Source: Vulcanimicrobiota bacterium
Lineage (GTDB): Bacteria; Vulcanimicrobiota; Vulcanimicrobiia; Eremiobacterales; Eremiobacteraceae
Direction: 5' to 3'
Assembly: GCA_013290125.1 (NCBI GenBank)
Contig: JABCYQ010000017.1
Location: 1-61,945, forward strand
Length of the DNA stretch: 61,945 nucleotides
The notes beneath the pieces are model-generated. The model made no database searches and was not told the origin of the DNA. It saw only the letters and a program-made list of their open reading frames with translations. The translations under genes and the position numbers were made by a program. Below are positions 34,389 to 42,829 of the stretch, in pieces (the first letter of the stretch is position 1; each line of letters begins with the position of its first letter).

Positions 34389-35506
34389 GGTTTATACCTG
34401 ATTCTGTAGATGGTTCCGGATTGGTCATCGCTCACGTAGAGATCGCCGTTCCCATTGACCGCGATGCCGGCCGGTCGCCCAAGATATCTTCCGTCTCGAA
34501 GCCAGCCCGTCAGAAAATCCTTATATCCGGTCGGCTTGCCGTTCGCAAACGTGACAAAGACGATCTCGTCTCCCGTCCGCTTCGTGCGATTCCACGAGCC
34601 GTGGAAAGCGACAAATGCGCCGCCGCGGTATTCCTTCGGGAATTGCGTGCCGTAGTAGAACACGATCCCCAGCGGCGCCGAGTGGGCTTGCAAGTCGAGC
34701 GAAGCCGGAACCGATTTGCTGCAATCGGCGTTTGGCGATTCGGGATTCGGATCGCGCTTGGGTTCGTTCGGATCCGGATAACACGCCGGCCAGCCGTAAT
34801 CGCCGCCCTGTTGTATCAGGTCGAGCTCGTCCGGCGGCAGATCATCCGTGACCGCCTGCGTCGGCCCGATGTAGTCGCGTTGATTCATAGTGGCCCACAG
34901 GCGCCCCGAGGAGTCGAAAGCGATGCCGCTCGCATTGCGCAGCCCAAAAGCATAGGTGGACATCGAATCGCCGCGCACGTGCTGGATCGTCGCGAGCGGG
35001 AGCGGATCCGAACAGACGTTGCACGACGAGCCGATCGAGACATAGAGCGAATGATCGGGCGCGAGAGCGAGTGCACGATGATCGTGGTCGCCGTTCTCCG
35101 GAAATCCGGAGATGACGGTCGACAGCGTACCATCCGGATAGGTGAGCCTTTCAATGCCATCCCACGTCGCGATGTAAAGGGTCGATCCGTCGAACGCGAG
35201 ACCGTGCGGCAGGTTCAGTCCCTTCGCGACCACTATGGGCGTGGAGTTTGCACCGTGGATCGCGACGACGTGGCTCATGTACGTGAGCGCGACGAGCAAG
35301 TCGCCGTTCGGTGCGACGGCCATATAGCGCGGTCCTTGAAGCCCGCGCTCGTAGACGTCCACGACAAAACCGGGCGGGGCGATGAGCTGCGGATCCTGTG
35401 TCGCTGCGCCGGCTTGAGACCCGAAGCCGGACCAGCTGCCGCAGCCGGCGATGAACAGCGTCGCCGCGACGGCGTGTATGAGATGACGCGCGACGTTGCG
35501 ATTCAC
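34385..35506 (-). CDS. PQQ-type sorbosone/glucose dehydrogenase-like beta-propeller, lipoprotein
   Basis: 373 residues from GTG 35506, whose bases overlap the methyltransferase stop (GTGA). A longer frame upstream lies inside the methyltransferase gene. The signal peptide ends ATLFIAGC, a lipobox with Cys at about 20. The rest forms a six-blade propeller pattern with GLNLPHGLAFDG, NGDHDHRALALAPDH, QQGGDYGWPACYPDP and HGSWNRTKRTGDEIV, as in the L-sorbosone/aldose sugar dehydrogenases. It would oxidise a sugar or aldose in the periplasm with PQQ; whether the organism makes PQQ is unknown. Two Cys pairs (CNVC and a later C) may be structural. Confidence 0.82.
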   Translation of the reverse strand: MNRNVARHLIHAVAATLFIAGCGSWSGFGSQAGAATQDPQLIAPPGFVVDVYERGLQGPRYMAVAPNGDLLVALTYMSHVVAIHGANSTPIVVAKGLNLPHGLAFDGSTLYIATWDGIERLTYPDGTLSTVISGFPENGDHDHRALALAPDHSLYVSIGSSCNVCSDPLPLATIQHVRGDSMSTYAFGLRNASGIAFDSSGRLWATMNQRDYIGPTQAVTDDLPPDELDLIQQGGDYGWPACYPDPNEPKRDPNPESPNADCSKSVPASLDLQAHSAPLGIVFYYGTQFPKEYRGGAFVAFHGSWNRTKRTGDEIVFVTFANGKPTGYKDFLTGWLRDGRYLGRPAGIAVNGNGDLYVSDDQSGTIYRIRYKP

Positions 35507-36354
35507 GGTCGCATATTTCGACGGCGCAGCGCCACCACCATGCGCCACGATGCGGGCCGCATGCTGAGCGGGATTCTCGGCGTGAGATCGCCGTACCAGC
35601 CGACGATCTCGAAAGCCCCGCTGAGCGCGACCACGTTCCGGAACCCGCCGCGCAGCCACATGCGATGCAACTGCCGGTCCACGATCCGCTTCGTCTCGCG
35701 CCCCACTCTGTACGCGGCGTCGATCACCATGCTCTTGACATATGTCTCCTCGACCGGGTCGATCGCTGTGGTTTGGAACCGCGTTTTCACCGTGACGTCG
35801 TCGTAGCGCTGGATCCAACGGCCGACCGTCCGCTTTTCGTCTCTTTCGAAATAGTCAGCCGGGTGGGTCAGCTCTAGAATCATGATGCCGCCTGGGCGCA
35901 GTGCTGCCGCCGCGCAGCGCAATGTAGCCACGGCATCGGCATCGGTCATGCAGTGGCTGAACGAATCGAAGAGACACTGCGCGATGTCTACTCGGGCCGG
36001 AAGGCGAAACCGCCGCATGTCCGCCTTGCGTAACCTCACCGCCAGATGCGCTTGTCGGTTGAGGTGCCGGGCGTATGCGATCATCTCCGCATTCACGTCC
36101 ACGCCGAGCGCCTCGAGGCCGCGCCGGGAATACTCGCGCAGATGGTGCGCCGGGCCGCACGCGATATCGACGACCCGTCGCGGCGCTTTTACGCCATGGC
36201 GGGCTGCGATCGCGAGCAAACCATCGCACTCCCGCGGAATGTCGCGAAAGCCGAATCCCAGATCGTAGATCCGAGGATTCTCGTAGAGCGCGTGGCTTGC
36301 CGGCGCTTTGTCTCGCTTGCGGTCCGTCGTGCGTTTACGGGCGGACGAGGACAT
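35503..36354 (-). CDS. SAM-dependent methyltransferase
   Basis: 283 residues from ATG 36354, overlapping the end of the oxidoreductase gene by 20 bases. Class I fold: motif I VVDIACGPAHHLRE (about 55-70), acidic residue at GVDVNAEMI, and motif IV-like DIAQCLFDSFSHC. The N-terminal 25 residues are basic. Substrate unknown; it may act on a small molecule, as the C-terminal part is long (VDRQLHRMWLRGGF) and resembles the DUF/UbiE-like group. Lies between an oxidoreductase and a sugar-dehydrogenase-like gene. Confidence 0.8.
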   Translation of the reverse strand: MSSSARKRTTDRKRDKAPASHALYENPRIYDLGFGFRDIPRECDGLLAIAARHGVKAPRRVVDIACGPAHHLREYSRRGLEALGVDVNAEMIAYARHLNRQAHLAVRLRKADMRRFRLPARVDIAQCLFDSFSHCMTDADAVATLRCAAAALRPGGIMILELTHPADYFERDEKRTVGRWIQRYDDVTVKTRFQTTAIDPVEETYVKSMVIDAAYRVGRETKRIVDRQLHRMWLRGGFRNVVALSGAFEIVGWYGDLTPRIPLSMRPASWRMVVALRRRNMRP

Positions 36355-37741
36355 GCCGCTCGTGTTCGAGCCGCTCGCATAGCGTTTCGGCCGGATAGGT
36401 GAAGATCTCGGCCAATGTCGGATGCAGGTGCGGCATCTGCATGACGTCTCTGACATTTGCCTTGAAGTAGAGCAGCGCGATGGCCTCGTGGATGAGATCG
36501 GATGCTTCGGGCCCGATGATGCCGACTCCGAGAATCGTCCCATCCGGCGCCGCCAGCATTTTGATGAACCCCTTTGTCGCGCCGATCGCTATTGCTTTGC
36601 CGAGATCGTCAAATGGAAACGACGCGCTGAAAAAGGCGATGCCGCGCCGCGCGCATTCAACCTCGCTAAGGCCCGCCACGGCGACTTGCGGATCCGTGAA
36701 GACCGCACGAGCGCCATATAGATCGTAGTCGATCGTAAGGCCAGCGTCGGCGAGCGCGTTGCGCGCCGCCGTCTGGCCTTCGTCCACGGCGACGTGCACG
36801 AGCTGCGTGCTGTCGAAGATGACGTCGCCTGCGGCATAGATGAGCGGATTGCTCGTGCGAAGTTGAGTATCCACTTTGATCCCGCCGATTTCGAAATCGA
36901 CGTGCGCTGCTTCCAATCCCAGACCGTCGGTATTCGATCGGCGGCCGAGCGCGACGAAAATCTCGCCGCCCTCGACGGCGTTTTGCCGCCCCTCGGTTTC
37001 GTAGCGTATCCTCTTGCCAGATCCCGTGACCTCCGCGCTTTGCAACGCGACGCCGGTCACGATCTTGACCCCTTCGCTTTCGAGCGCATTGTGCAGAGTC
37101 GAACCGATGTCGCCGTCTTCACGGGAAAGAAGCGTCCGGCTTCGCTGCAGCATCGTCACAGCGCAGCCAAGGCGCCTGAGATACTGCGCAAGCTCGCATG
37201 CGATCGCTCCACCGCCCAGAACGATGACGCTCTCCGGCAGCCGGTCGAATTCGAGAACGTCGTCGCTTGTGACGTATCCTGCGGCATCCAATCCGGGAAT
37301 CGGGGGAATGTTGATGACCGAACCGGTGGCGATGATGAACCGCCCCGCGCCGATTTCCTCGCCGTCAACCGAAAGCGTCTGCGGGCCGGTGAACTTCACG
37401 TCGCCGCGCACAAGCGGAAACGTCTCGATCCCGTCCACCCGGTAGTCGGTGAACTCAGCGATGATGCGCCGCTTGCGCGCCATGAGCGCCGGAAAGTCTA
37501 CGCGTGCCGGACCTGCGATGATGCCGTATTCCGCGGCGCGGTCGACCGTGTGCGCCACCTCTGAACTGCTCAGAAGGGTCTTCGACGGCATGCAGCCGCG
37601 TAAAATGCACAGACCGCCGAGCGGCGCGCGCGATTCCGCGATGATGACGCTCCGGCCAAGGGATCTTGCGGTCGTCGCGGCCGCATAACCGGCGCTTCCT
37701 GCGCCGACGACGCAGAGATCGTATCCTCGGCGTTGGTTCAT
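36335..37741 (-). CDS. Class I pyridine nucleotide-disulfide oxidoreductase (Lpd/MerA-like)
   Basis: 468 residues from ATG 37741. FAD motif VVGAGSAGYAAATTAR near the start, then GGLCILRGCMPSKTLL with the redox-active Cys pair spaced by four. The NAD(P) motif is VIVLGGGAIACELAQYL (about 170-185), the second FAD motif is IYAAGDVI, and the dimer-interface His/Glu is in HLHPTLAEIF. This set fits lipoamide dehydrogenase, mercuric reductase and related enzymes. No MerA heavy-metal domain and no lipoyl-complex gene are near, so the electron acceptor is open. First gene of the leftward four-gene operon. Confidence 0.85.
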   Translation of the reverse strand: MNQRRGYDLCVVGAGSAGYAAATTARSLGRSVIIAESRAPLGGLCILRGCMPSKTLLSSSEVAHTVDRAAEYGIIAGPARVDFPALMARKRRIIAEFTDYRVDGIETFPLVRGDVKFTGPQTLSVDGEEIGAGRFIIATGSVINIPPIPGLDAAGYVTSDDVLEFDRLPESVIVLGGGAIACELAQYLRRLGCAVTMLQRSRTLLSREDGDIGSTLHNALESEGVKIVTGVALQSAEVTGSGKRIRYETEGRQNAVEGGEIFVALGRRSNTDGLGLEAAHVDFEIGGIKVDTQLRTSNPLIYAAGDVIFDSTQLVHVAVDEGQTAARNALADAGLTIDYDLYGARAVFTDPQVAVAGLSEVECARRGIAFFSASFPFDDLGKAIAIGATKGFIKMLAAPDGTILGVGIIGPEASDLIHEAIALLYFKANVRDVMQMPHLHPTLAEIFTYPAETLCERLEHERHVLVRP

Positions 37742-37852
37742 GCGCACTGATATTTGCCGCGACTCGCGAAGGCGACCTCTATTGTCACGGCGGCGTCTTT
37801 CGCATCGCTGCCGTGAAGGTCGCGATGCGCAGCTGCGCAAAGGTCGCCGACG

Positions 37853-38296
37853 ATGCGCTCAGTACCGCTCTCCGCCAACGTGCGGAGAAATGTCTTCCGT
37901 CGCCTGCTCATCGTGTTCTGCGTCGCGATCGCGGCACAGATCATCGCATACGAGGCCGTATGCTCGCTAATGGTGGCGATCGCGGGGCTCCTGCCCGAAA
38001 GCATGCACGTCGGCGTCAACATCGGCGTACTCGTCTTGCGACTGGCGATCGCACTTCCGATCGGCTTTTTCGGCGCGCGGCTTTCCTACCGCGCGATGCG
38101 ATCGTCGGTTCCCGCGAATAAACGAATGCCGGTCCAGCCGGCGATCATCGCAGCCGCCGCGGCCGCCGGATTCACCGTCATAATCAATTGGGCGCTGCGA
38201 CCGGAATTCGCGACGTGGGCGACGGTTGGTCGCGATATCGCGGCCGCGCTGATCTGGGTGTTCGCGGCGCAACGTTCGTTCAGCCGAGTGTCGTGA
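37853..38296 (+). CDS. Small membrane protein of unknown function
   Basis: 147 residues from ATG 37853 with four membrane segments (about 17-40, 55-77, 93-112, 118-137) separated by short basic loops. No motif recognised. Its stop overlaps the start of the FAH-family gene (GTGA), so the two are made together. The promoter must lie in the 111-base gap shared with the divergent oxidoreductase gene. Confidence 0.65.
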   Translation: MRSVPLSANVRRNVFRRLLIVFCVAIAAQIIAYEAVCSLMVAIAGLLPESMHVGVNIGVLVLRLAIALPIGFFGARLSYRAMRSSVPANKRMPVQPAIIAAAAAAGFTVIINWALRPEFATWATVGRDIAAALIWVFAAQRSFSRVS

Positions 38297-39015
38297 TATA
38301 CTGTCGGTTCCGCTTTGATGGCGCGGAGTTCTCGGGAACCGTTGAGGGCGATGAAGTCGTGGCGCCCGGCTGCCGCAAGCGGCTCGGCGATGTCCGGCTG
38401 CTCGCGCCGTGCCTGCCGTCGAAGATCGTCTGTGTCGGCCGAAACTACGCTGAGCACGCGGCCGAATTGGGAAATGCGCTTCCGCCCGACCCCCTGCTCT
38501 TTTTCAAACCGCCTTCGGCGGTGATCGGTCCGGGCGACGACATCGTCTATCCGGTGCAGTCGAAGCACGTGGAATTCGAGGGCGAACTGGGCGTGGTCAT
38601 CGGGCGCCGTTGCCGCCGCGTCGCGAGGACCGAAGCGCTTGACTACGTGCTCGGGTACACGGTCGTCAACGACGTCACAGCGCGCGATCTGCAGCGATCG
38701 GACGTGCAGTGGGCGCGGGCGAAAGGCTTCGACACGTTCGCGCCGATCGGCCCATACATCGTCTCCGGTCTCGAATGGCGCGGGCGCCGGATACGAACGT
38801 CGCTGAACGGCGTGGTCCGCCAAGACGCATCGACCGCTTCGATGATTTTCGACGTTCCGTCGCTTATCGAGTACGCGAGCGCCGCATTCACGTTAGAACC
38901 AGGCGACGTCATCGCCACCGGCACGCCGAGCGGTGTCGGTCCGATGGTCGGCGGCGACATCGTGAGCGTTGAGATCGAAGGAATAGGAGCGTTGACGAAC
39001 CAGGTCGTCACTTAG
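38293..39015 (+). CDS. Fumarylacetoacetate hydrolase-family protein
   Basis: 240 residues from GTG 38293; the track of open codons reaches further back but only through the membrane gene. FAH fold: [17 protein letters not shown], metal ligands Glu-Glu in [13 protein letters not shown], Asp in [10 protein letters not shown], then [13 protein letters not shown] and the C-terminal [13 protein letters not shown]. Such proteins cleave or decarboxylate 2-oxo acids such as acylpyruvates or oxaloacetate. Size and order match the FAHD1/HpaG-like small type. Overlaps the convergent gene at 39008 by eight bases. Confidence 0.88.
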   Translation: MIYCRFRFDGAEFSGTVEGDEVVAPGCRKRLGDVRLLAPCLPSKIVCVGRNYAEHAAELGNALPPDPLLFFKPPSAVIGPGDDIVYPVQSKHVEFEGELGVVIGRRCRRVARTEALDYVLGYTVVNDVTARDLQRSDVQWARAKGFDTFAPIGPYIVSGLEWRGRRIRTSLNGVVRQDASTASMIFDVPSLIEYASAAFTLEPGDVIATGTPSGVGPMVGGDIVSVEIEGIGALTNQVVT

Positions 39016-39592
39016 GAAGCGGGATGAACGAGTCCTCAGTCACTGCGACGTGAAACGGTTTGCTTGCGCGCAGGACGACATCGCTGCCCTTGCGCAGCAA
39101 TTCTAAGAGGAAGAAACCCGGCACGGCCGCGTCGGCGACGGTCTCGATCGTGCCTGCGTCACCATTTTTCTCGTTGATGTCTGCCATCGCGCTATCGTGC
39201 GTGATGCCGATCGCCAGCGGCGATCCGGCGGGGAGCGCAAGAGGGTCGAGCGTCACGCGGAGCATCCCATCGCCGCCGCCGCCGTGCGCCGGTCTGACCG
39301 CGGTCACGATGCCTGTGCCCTTCGTGCCGGACGGAACAACGACTCGATCGCCGATCTTGACGTCGTCGACGACTTCGAATGCGAACTTGTCGCCGACTTT
39401 GTCGGTGGCCGATGAGACCGTCTGATCGAGGCTGATGCGCAGCAGCGTGCCCGACTGCAACAGCGTGTCCTTGGTATCGGCGGTTATCGGCGTAGTGGCA
39501 TGGGGAATCGCAAGGGCCTGACCGCTCGAGCTTGCGACTGCCAACAGGGCTGCCGCACCGGCGGCGAACTGGAATGACTTCATCCTTATCAT
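39008..39592 (-). CDS. Secreted protein of unknown function
   Basis: 194 residues from ATG 39592 (ATG 39583 gives the same signal peptide). The signal runs [22 protein letters not shown]. The mature part has beta-rich segments: [27 protein letters not shown] and [22 protein letters not shown], a pattern of small barrel domains that hold a ligand or cap a secretion pore (TrbI/VirB10-like turn, VPSGTK). Similar single-domain exports are common but undescribed. Runs convergent into the FAH gene. Confidence 0.65.
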   Translation of the reverse strand: MIRMKSFQFAAGAAALLAVASSSGQALAIPHATTPITADTKDTLLQSGTLLRISLDQTVSSATDKVGDKFAFEVVDDVKIGDRVVVPSGTKGTGIVTAVRPAHGGGGDGMLRVTLDPLALPAGSPLAIGITHDSAMADINEKNGDAGTIETVADAAVPGFFLLELLRKGSDVVLRASKPFHVAVTEDSFIPLPK

Positions 39593-39749
39593 GTACGGGG
39601 AAATCGACCTCGAATCTTGCACCGGTGACGTGCATCATAGCGGCCGCAACTGAGAAAACGGTTAAATCTAGGTGGAGCCGCTAGGATCTCTTGCATCCTA
39701 GGCGATTCCGGATTCCATTTTCCGCACGATGCGGTGCTCGAGGAGTCTG

Positions 39750-39902
39750 ATGAGCCGGTCGCGCACGGCCGTGGTGCCGTACAAGCGGGACGAGACATAC
39801 CGTCGCGATGACGGAGGGGGCGCCGCTCTCTTCTATCTCATGAGCGGTGTGTTTGTCGGCTTTTTGACGTTCGTCTTGTGGTATACGCCTCGACACATGT
39901 GA
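39750..39902 (+). CDS. Small single-span membrane protein
   Basis: 50 residues from ATG 39750, with AGGAG at 39741-39745. The first 25 residues are charged (KRDETYRRDDGGG), then one hydrophobic helix (LFYLMSGVFVGFLTFVLWY) and a four-residue tail. It obeys the positive-inside rule with the N-terminus in the cytoplasm. A GC-rich hairpin follows the stop at once. The codon pattern and a proper ribosome site support a real gene, though it is short. Function unknown. Confidence 0.55.
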   Translation: MSRSRTAVVPYKRDETYRRDDGGGAALFYLMSGVFVGFLTFVLWYTPRHM

Positions 39903-39905
39903 TTT

Positions 39906-39935
39906 GCGCTCCCCACCTTCATTTGCGTGGGGCGC
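39906..39935 (+). terminator. GC-rich hairpin after the small membrane gene
   Basis: GCGC-T-CCCCAC at 39906-39916 pairs with GTGGGGCGC at 39927-39935 around a 10-base loop, starting four bases after the stop codon. It lacks a T-run, so it may only slow transcription or protect the RNA end. It is not present before copy 2 of the structured element, so it is not part of that element. Confidence 0.4.
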
Positions 39936-39954
39936 GGGCCCGCAACGGCCGGCA

Positions 39955-40225
39955 CGGCATGCCCCGCGAGGACGCTCCTTCGTTCGCATCCAGCTCACTC
40001 GGTCACTCGGTTCACTTCGTCGCTCTCGCCATCCATGGCTTCGCTCCTCGTTCAACGCCTCGCTTGGGCATGCCGCGCCGGCCGTTGTCGGTGTATCGCC
40101 GCGACATCATCGGCGATGTCGAGAGCCGGGGCGTCTGAGGCGGCGAAAGCCGCCGAAGTCGAGCGGCGGAGGTTGGTCATCCCGATTTTCCGCCGCGTCC
40201 CCGGCGAAGACATCGTCCGCTGATG
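39955..40225 (+). repeat. Structured repeat element, copy 1 (candidate RNA)
   Basis: About 270 bases with no credible gene, matched by copy 2 at 52107-52377. Helices: 39955-39971 with 40058-40075 (CGGCATGCCC...GCGAGG / CCTCGC...GGGCATGCCG); 40115-40131 with 40199-40214 (GATGTC and GCCGGGG against CCCCGGC and GACATC); hairpin 40139-40154 closed on a GAAA loop; hairpin 40164-40169 with 40190-40195. The 72-base core 40131-40202 differs from copy 2 at three positions. The GAAA tetraloop favours the + strand as the folded strand. Confidence 0.65.
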
Positions 40226-40243
40226 GAGCGGCAAATTGAAGTG

Positions 40244-40266
40244 GGGGCCGACATAAAGTCGGCCCC
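40244..40266. repeat. REP-like palindrome, copy C
   Basis: GGGGCCGAC-ATAAA-GTCGGCCCC, a perfect 9-bp inverted repeat. Its loop is the reverse complement of the loop in copies A and D, so this copy is inverted. It lies 14 bases after the stop of the leftward DnaQ-UvrC gene (40280) and 18 bases after structured element copy 1. Confidence 0.8.
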
Positions 40267-40279
40267 TTCGGGTATTGCG

Positions 40280-42067
40280 TTAGACTACTGGTTCGCCGTC
40301 GAGGATCTGAATCGCCCAGCGCTCGGACTCCGCCGGATCCGGCGTGCGCTCGGGCAACGGAACGAACGATAAACCTTCGCGAGACTTGCGGAACCACGTG
40401 GCGAGGATGAAAAGCTGATCGATCTCGTCTTGGCGCGCAAACGATCGCTCGGTCTGATCCGGCTTGTACTTCTCCGCGATCAGCCGAGCCAGTAAACTGC
40501 GAGCCTCCGCGCGCGCCGGCAGCCGGCGCGGCAGCCGCACTTGGCCCGCGAGTCTTCCTGCGTTGAACAGAAAGCACGCCTCCTCGGAAGGGTGGCCGGA
40601 GGGCGCGAGCACGATCATGGAAAGCCCCGTGGCATACTCAAGCCGAGCGTGTCGTTCGCGCAAACGCCGCAAGCGGTCAAGCCGCTTCTCTTCGCGCGAC
40701 GCGACGTCGAGTCTGCCGCGGGCGCCCGCTTCATCCCGGCGGCGCGCGATCGCTAAAAGCACATCGTCGGCTGCGCCCTCGATAAACGCGATGGCTTCGT
40801 CGAGCAGCGCCTCTACGTGACCGGGCGGCGACTGTGCGAGAACAGAGTCGCCTCTCTCGTCGTCGCATGCTCGCAAGCCGAGCGCGTCCTGCAGCGCGGC
40901 GACGGCTGCCCGAGCGGCCGCCATGCTCAGATACGGCCCGTAGTAGCGGGCACCATCGCCTGCGACTCGCGTCGTCGTGCAGAGATGGCCGCGCGCGCCC
41001 GCACCGACTTTGATGAACGCGAATTCGCGGAAGTTCCGTAAGCGATCGTTCATGGGAGGATCGTACGCGCGGACGAGCTCTGCTTCGAGCAGCAGCGCTT
41101 CAAATTCGCTGCCGGTGACCAAGTAGTCGAATCCCGCGACGATCGACCGAAGTTGGCAGACTTTCGTGCCGGCCGCTTTGGACGAGGCCGCGTACGTCCG
41201 AAGACGCGCGCGGAGCGACTTCGACTTGCCTACGTACACCACGTTCCCGCCGGCGTCTTTGAGCAGATAGACGCCCGGCCTCGTCGGCACTTCCGTCAAC
41301 TGAGCGAGGATGGATGACGACCAGACGGGTAGTTGCGCGGCGTCGACGAGCACGCGTACGCGCGGCTGTCGTTTGCGCTTGATGGGTCTCGTCCGCAGAT
41401 ACTGAGCGAGCGCTCCGTACGTGAACACGCCGCGGTCTTCGAGGCGCTTGACGCAATGGACGAGCAGATCTGCGGTCGCAGTGGCATCAGCGAGCGCGCG
41501 GTGGTGCCGCTCCACGTCGAGCCCGAGCTCGCGCGTCAAAGTGCCGAGTTTGTAGTTCTGCACTTCAGCGATCGTGCGACGCGCTAACGCAAGCGTGTCG
41601 ATCGTGGGCGTCGTCAGCCCCGCGTAACCGTGACGCCGAAGTTCGAAGTCGACGAATCCGGCGTCAAAGCGGACGTTATGGCCGACGAAGACGAATCCGT
41701 CGAGGCGCGACAGCACGACAGGCAGCACTTCTCTGACATAGGGCGCTCCAGCGACCATCTCGTCGGTTATCCCCGTCAGCTGAACGACGAACGGCGGAAT
41801 CGGACGTTCCGGATTCACAAACGACCGCCAGCGCCGGGTTATGCGGCCTTCTTCCACGTGGACTATCGCGATCTCGGTCATCGCGTCGTGGCCCGCGACG
41901 CCTCCGGTCGTCTCGATGTCCACTACGGCGAAACGGCACGACCACAGATCGGTCATCTCGAGCTCGCGAAGACGCGCAAGGAGCGCTTCTTGAGCAGCGT
42001 CCGCCGCAATCGCCGCATCCGCTAACGCTTGCTCGAAAGGAGCAGGCAGCGGTGCAAAATTCGCCAT
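40280..42067 (-). CDS. DnaQ-like 3'-5' exonuclease fused to UvrC-type GIY-YIG nuclease
   Basis: 595 residues. Residues of about 45-210 are a DEDDh exonuclease: FAVVDIETTGG (Asp/Glu), FVGHNVRFDAGFVD and HHRALADATATA with the catalytic His and last Asp. About 255-340 is a GIY-YIG domain: TRPGVYLLKDAGGNVVYVGKSKSLRARL. The remaining 250 residues resemble the middle of UvrC/Cho (YYGPYLSMAAARAAVAALQDALGLR) without the C-terminal endonuclease V-like half. The same fusion is known in Actinobacteria as a Cho-like repair nuclease with proofreading-type exonuclease. It likely cuts or trims damaged DNA; not needed for the main UvrABC path. Confidence 0.88.
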   Translation of the reverse strand: MANFAPLPAPFEQALADAAIAADAAQEALLARLRELEMTDLWSCRFAVVDIETTGGVAGHDAMTEIAIVHVEEGRITRRWRSFVNPERPIPPFVVQLTGITDEMVAGAPYVREVLPVVLSRLDGFVFVGHNVRFDAGFVDFELRRHGYAGLTTPTIDTLALARRTIAEVQNYKLGTLTRELGLDVERHHRALADATATADLLVHCVKRLEDRGVFTYGALAQYLRTRPIKRKRQPRVRVLVDAAQLPVWSSSILAQLTEVPTRPGVYLLKDAGGNVVYVGKSKSLRARLRTYAASSKAAGTKVCQLRSIVAGFDYLVTGSEFEALLLEAELVRAYDPPMNDRLRNFREFAFIKVGAGARGHLCTTTRVAGDGARYYGPYLSMAAARAAVAALQDALGLRACDDERGDSVLAQSPPGHVEALLDEAIAFIEGAADDVLLAIARRRDEAGARGRLDVASREEKRLDRLRRLRERHARLEYATGLSMIVLAPSGHPSEEACFLFNAGRLAGQVRLPRRLPARAEARSLLARLIAEKYKPDQTERSFARQDEIDQLFILATWFRKSREGLSFVPLPERTPDPAESERWAIQILDGEPVV

Positions 42068-42139
42068 CTAGTCGGCATTCTCGAACATATGGTCGATTCC
42101 CGCGGGAGGGCCGCGAAGGCGACCAGAAGGCGGCGCGCC

Positions 42140-42829
42140 ATGGCTCAAATCCTGTACGTCCACGGCTCCGGTCATACGAACGAGGCGTTTGCAGAGCAGG
42201 CAACTGCGTTTCCCGGCTCTGACGCGATCTCTTTACCTGGTCATCCGCACGGGACGGCATTGGGAGACGTCTCCGAAATGGCGTCGTGGCTGGCCAAGTA
42301 TGCGCGCTTCCGCGCGGCCGTGCCGGCCATCGCCTGCGGAAACTCCCTAGGTTCCGCGATCGCGATCGAGTGGGCGCTCGCGAATCCGTCCGAAGTCTCC
42401 GGTTTGGTGCTTATCGGAAGCGGAGCTCGGCTCCGCGTCGGCAAGCAGATCTTCGACATGATCGATAAGCGGTGGCCCGAGTGCATCGACGAGCTCGTGG
42501 ATCTCTCGGTGGCACCGCAGTGCGGCGCCGACCTTCGAGGGCTCATCCGAGGATGGCATCTTGTGGTCGGACAGGCTACAACGCGCCAAGACTATGCCGC
42601 ATGCGATAGATTTGACGAGATAGAACGCGTCGGCGAGATCACAGTCCCGACCCTTGTGATCGTCGGCGCACACGACCGTATGACGCCGCCGAAATACGCG
42701 GCCTTCCTTAACGAACGGATTGCGAATAGCGTCCTGACGACCATCGATGGAGCGGGGCATCTGCCCCATCTGGAGCAGCCCAAAGCCGTCAATGCGGCGA
42801 TTCGCGCTTGGCTCGCGGGGCTTTCATGA
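42140..42829 (+). CDS. Alpha/beta hydrolase
   Basis: 229 residues from ATG 42140, with AGAAGG about ten bases ahead; the frame upstream overlaps the divergent nuclease start. Fold markers: YVHGSGHTNEAF with the oxyanion region, nucleophile Ser in CGNSLGSAIA, Asp in VGAHDRMTPP and His in GAGHLPHLEQP. A complete small esterase/lipase-like hydrolase of unknown substrate. Overlaps the convergent rimM gene by 41 bases, an unusually long tail-to-tail overlap. Confidence 0.85.
   Translation: MAQILYVHGSGHTNEAFAEQATAFPGSDAISLPGHPHGTALGDVSEMASWLAKYARFRAAVPAIACGNSLGSAIAIEWALANPSEVSGLVLIGSGARLRVGKQIFDMIDKRWPECIDELVDLSVAPQCGADLRGLIRGWHLVVGQATTRQDYAACDRFDEIERVGEITVPTLVIVGAHDRMTPPKYAAFLNERIANSVLTTIDGAGHLPHLEQPKAVNAAIRAWLAGLS

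Noticed and set aside
23514-39915. 15-base identity GATTTGCGCTCCCCA at 23514 and 39901
   Set aside because: A match of this length is expected about once by chance in a window of this size, and the flanks differ.
39878-40239. Short frames on both strands over the structured element (and the same at 52046-52363)
   Set aside because: The two copies do not keep a reading frame through the variable stem, and base changes follow pairing and not codon position.
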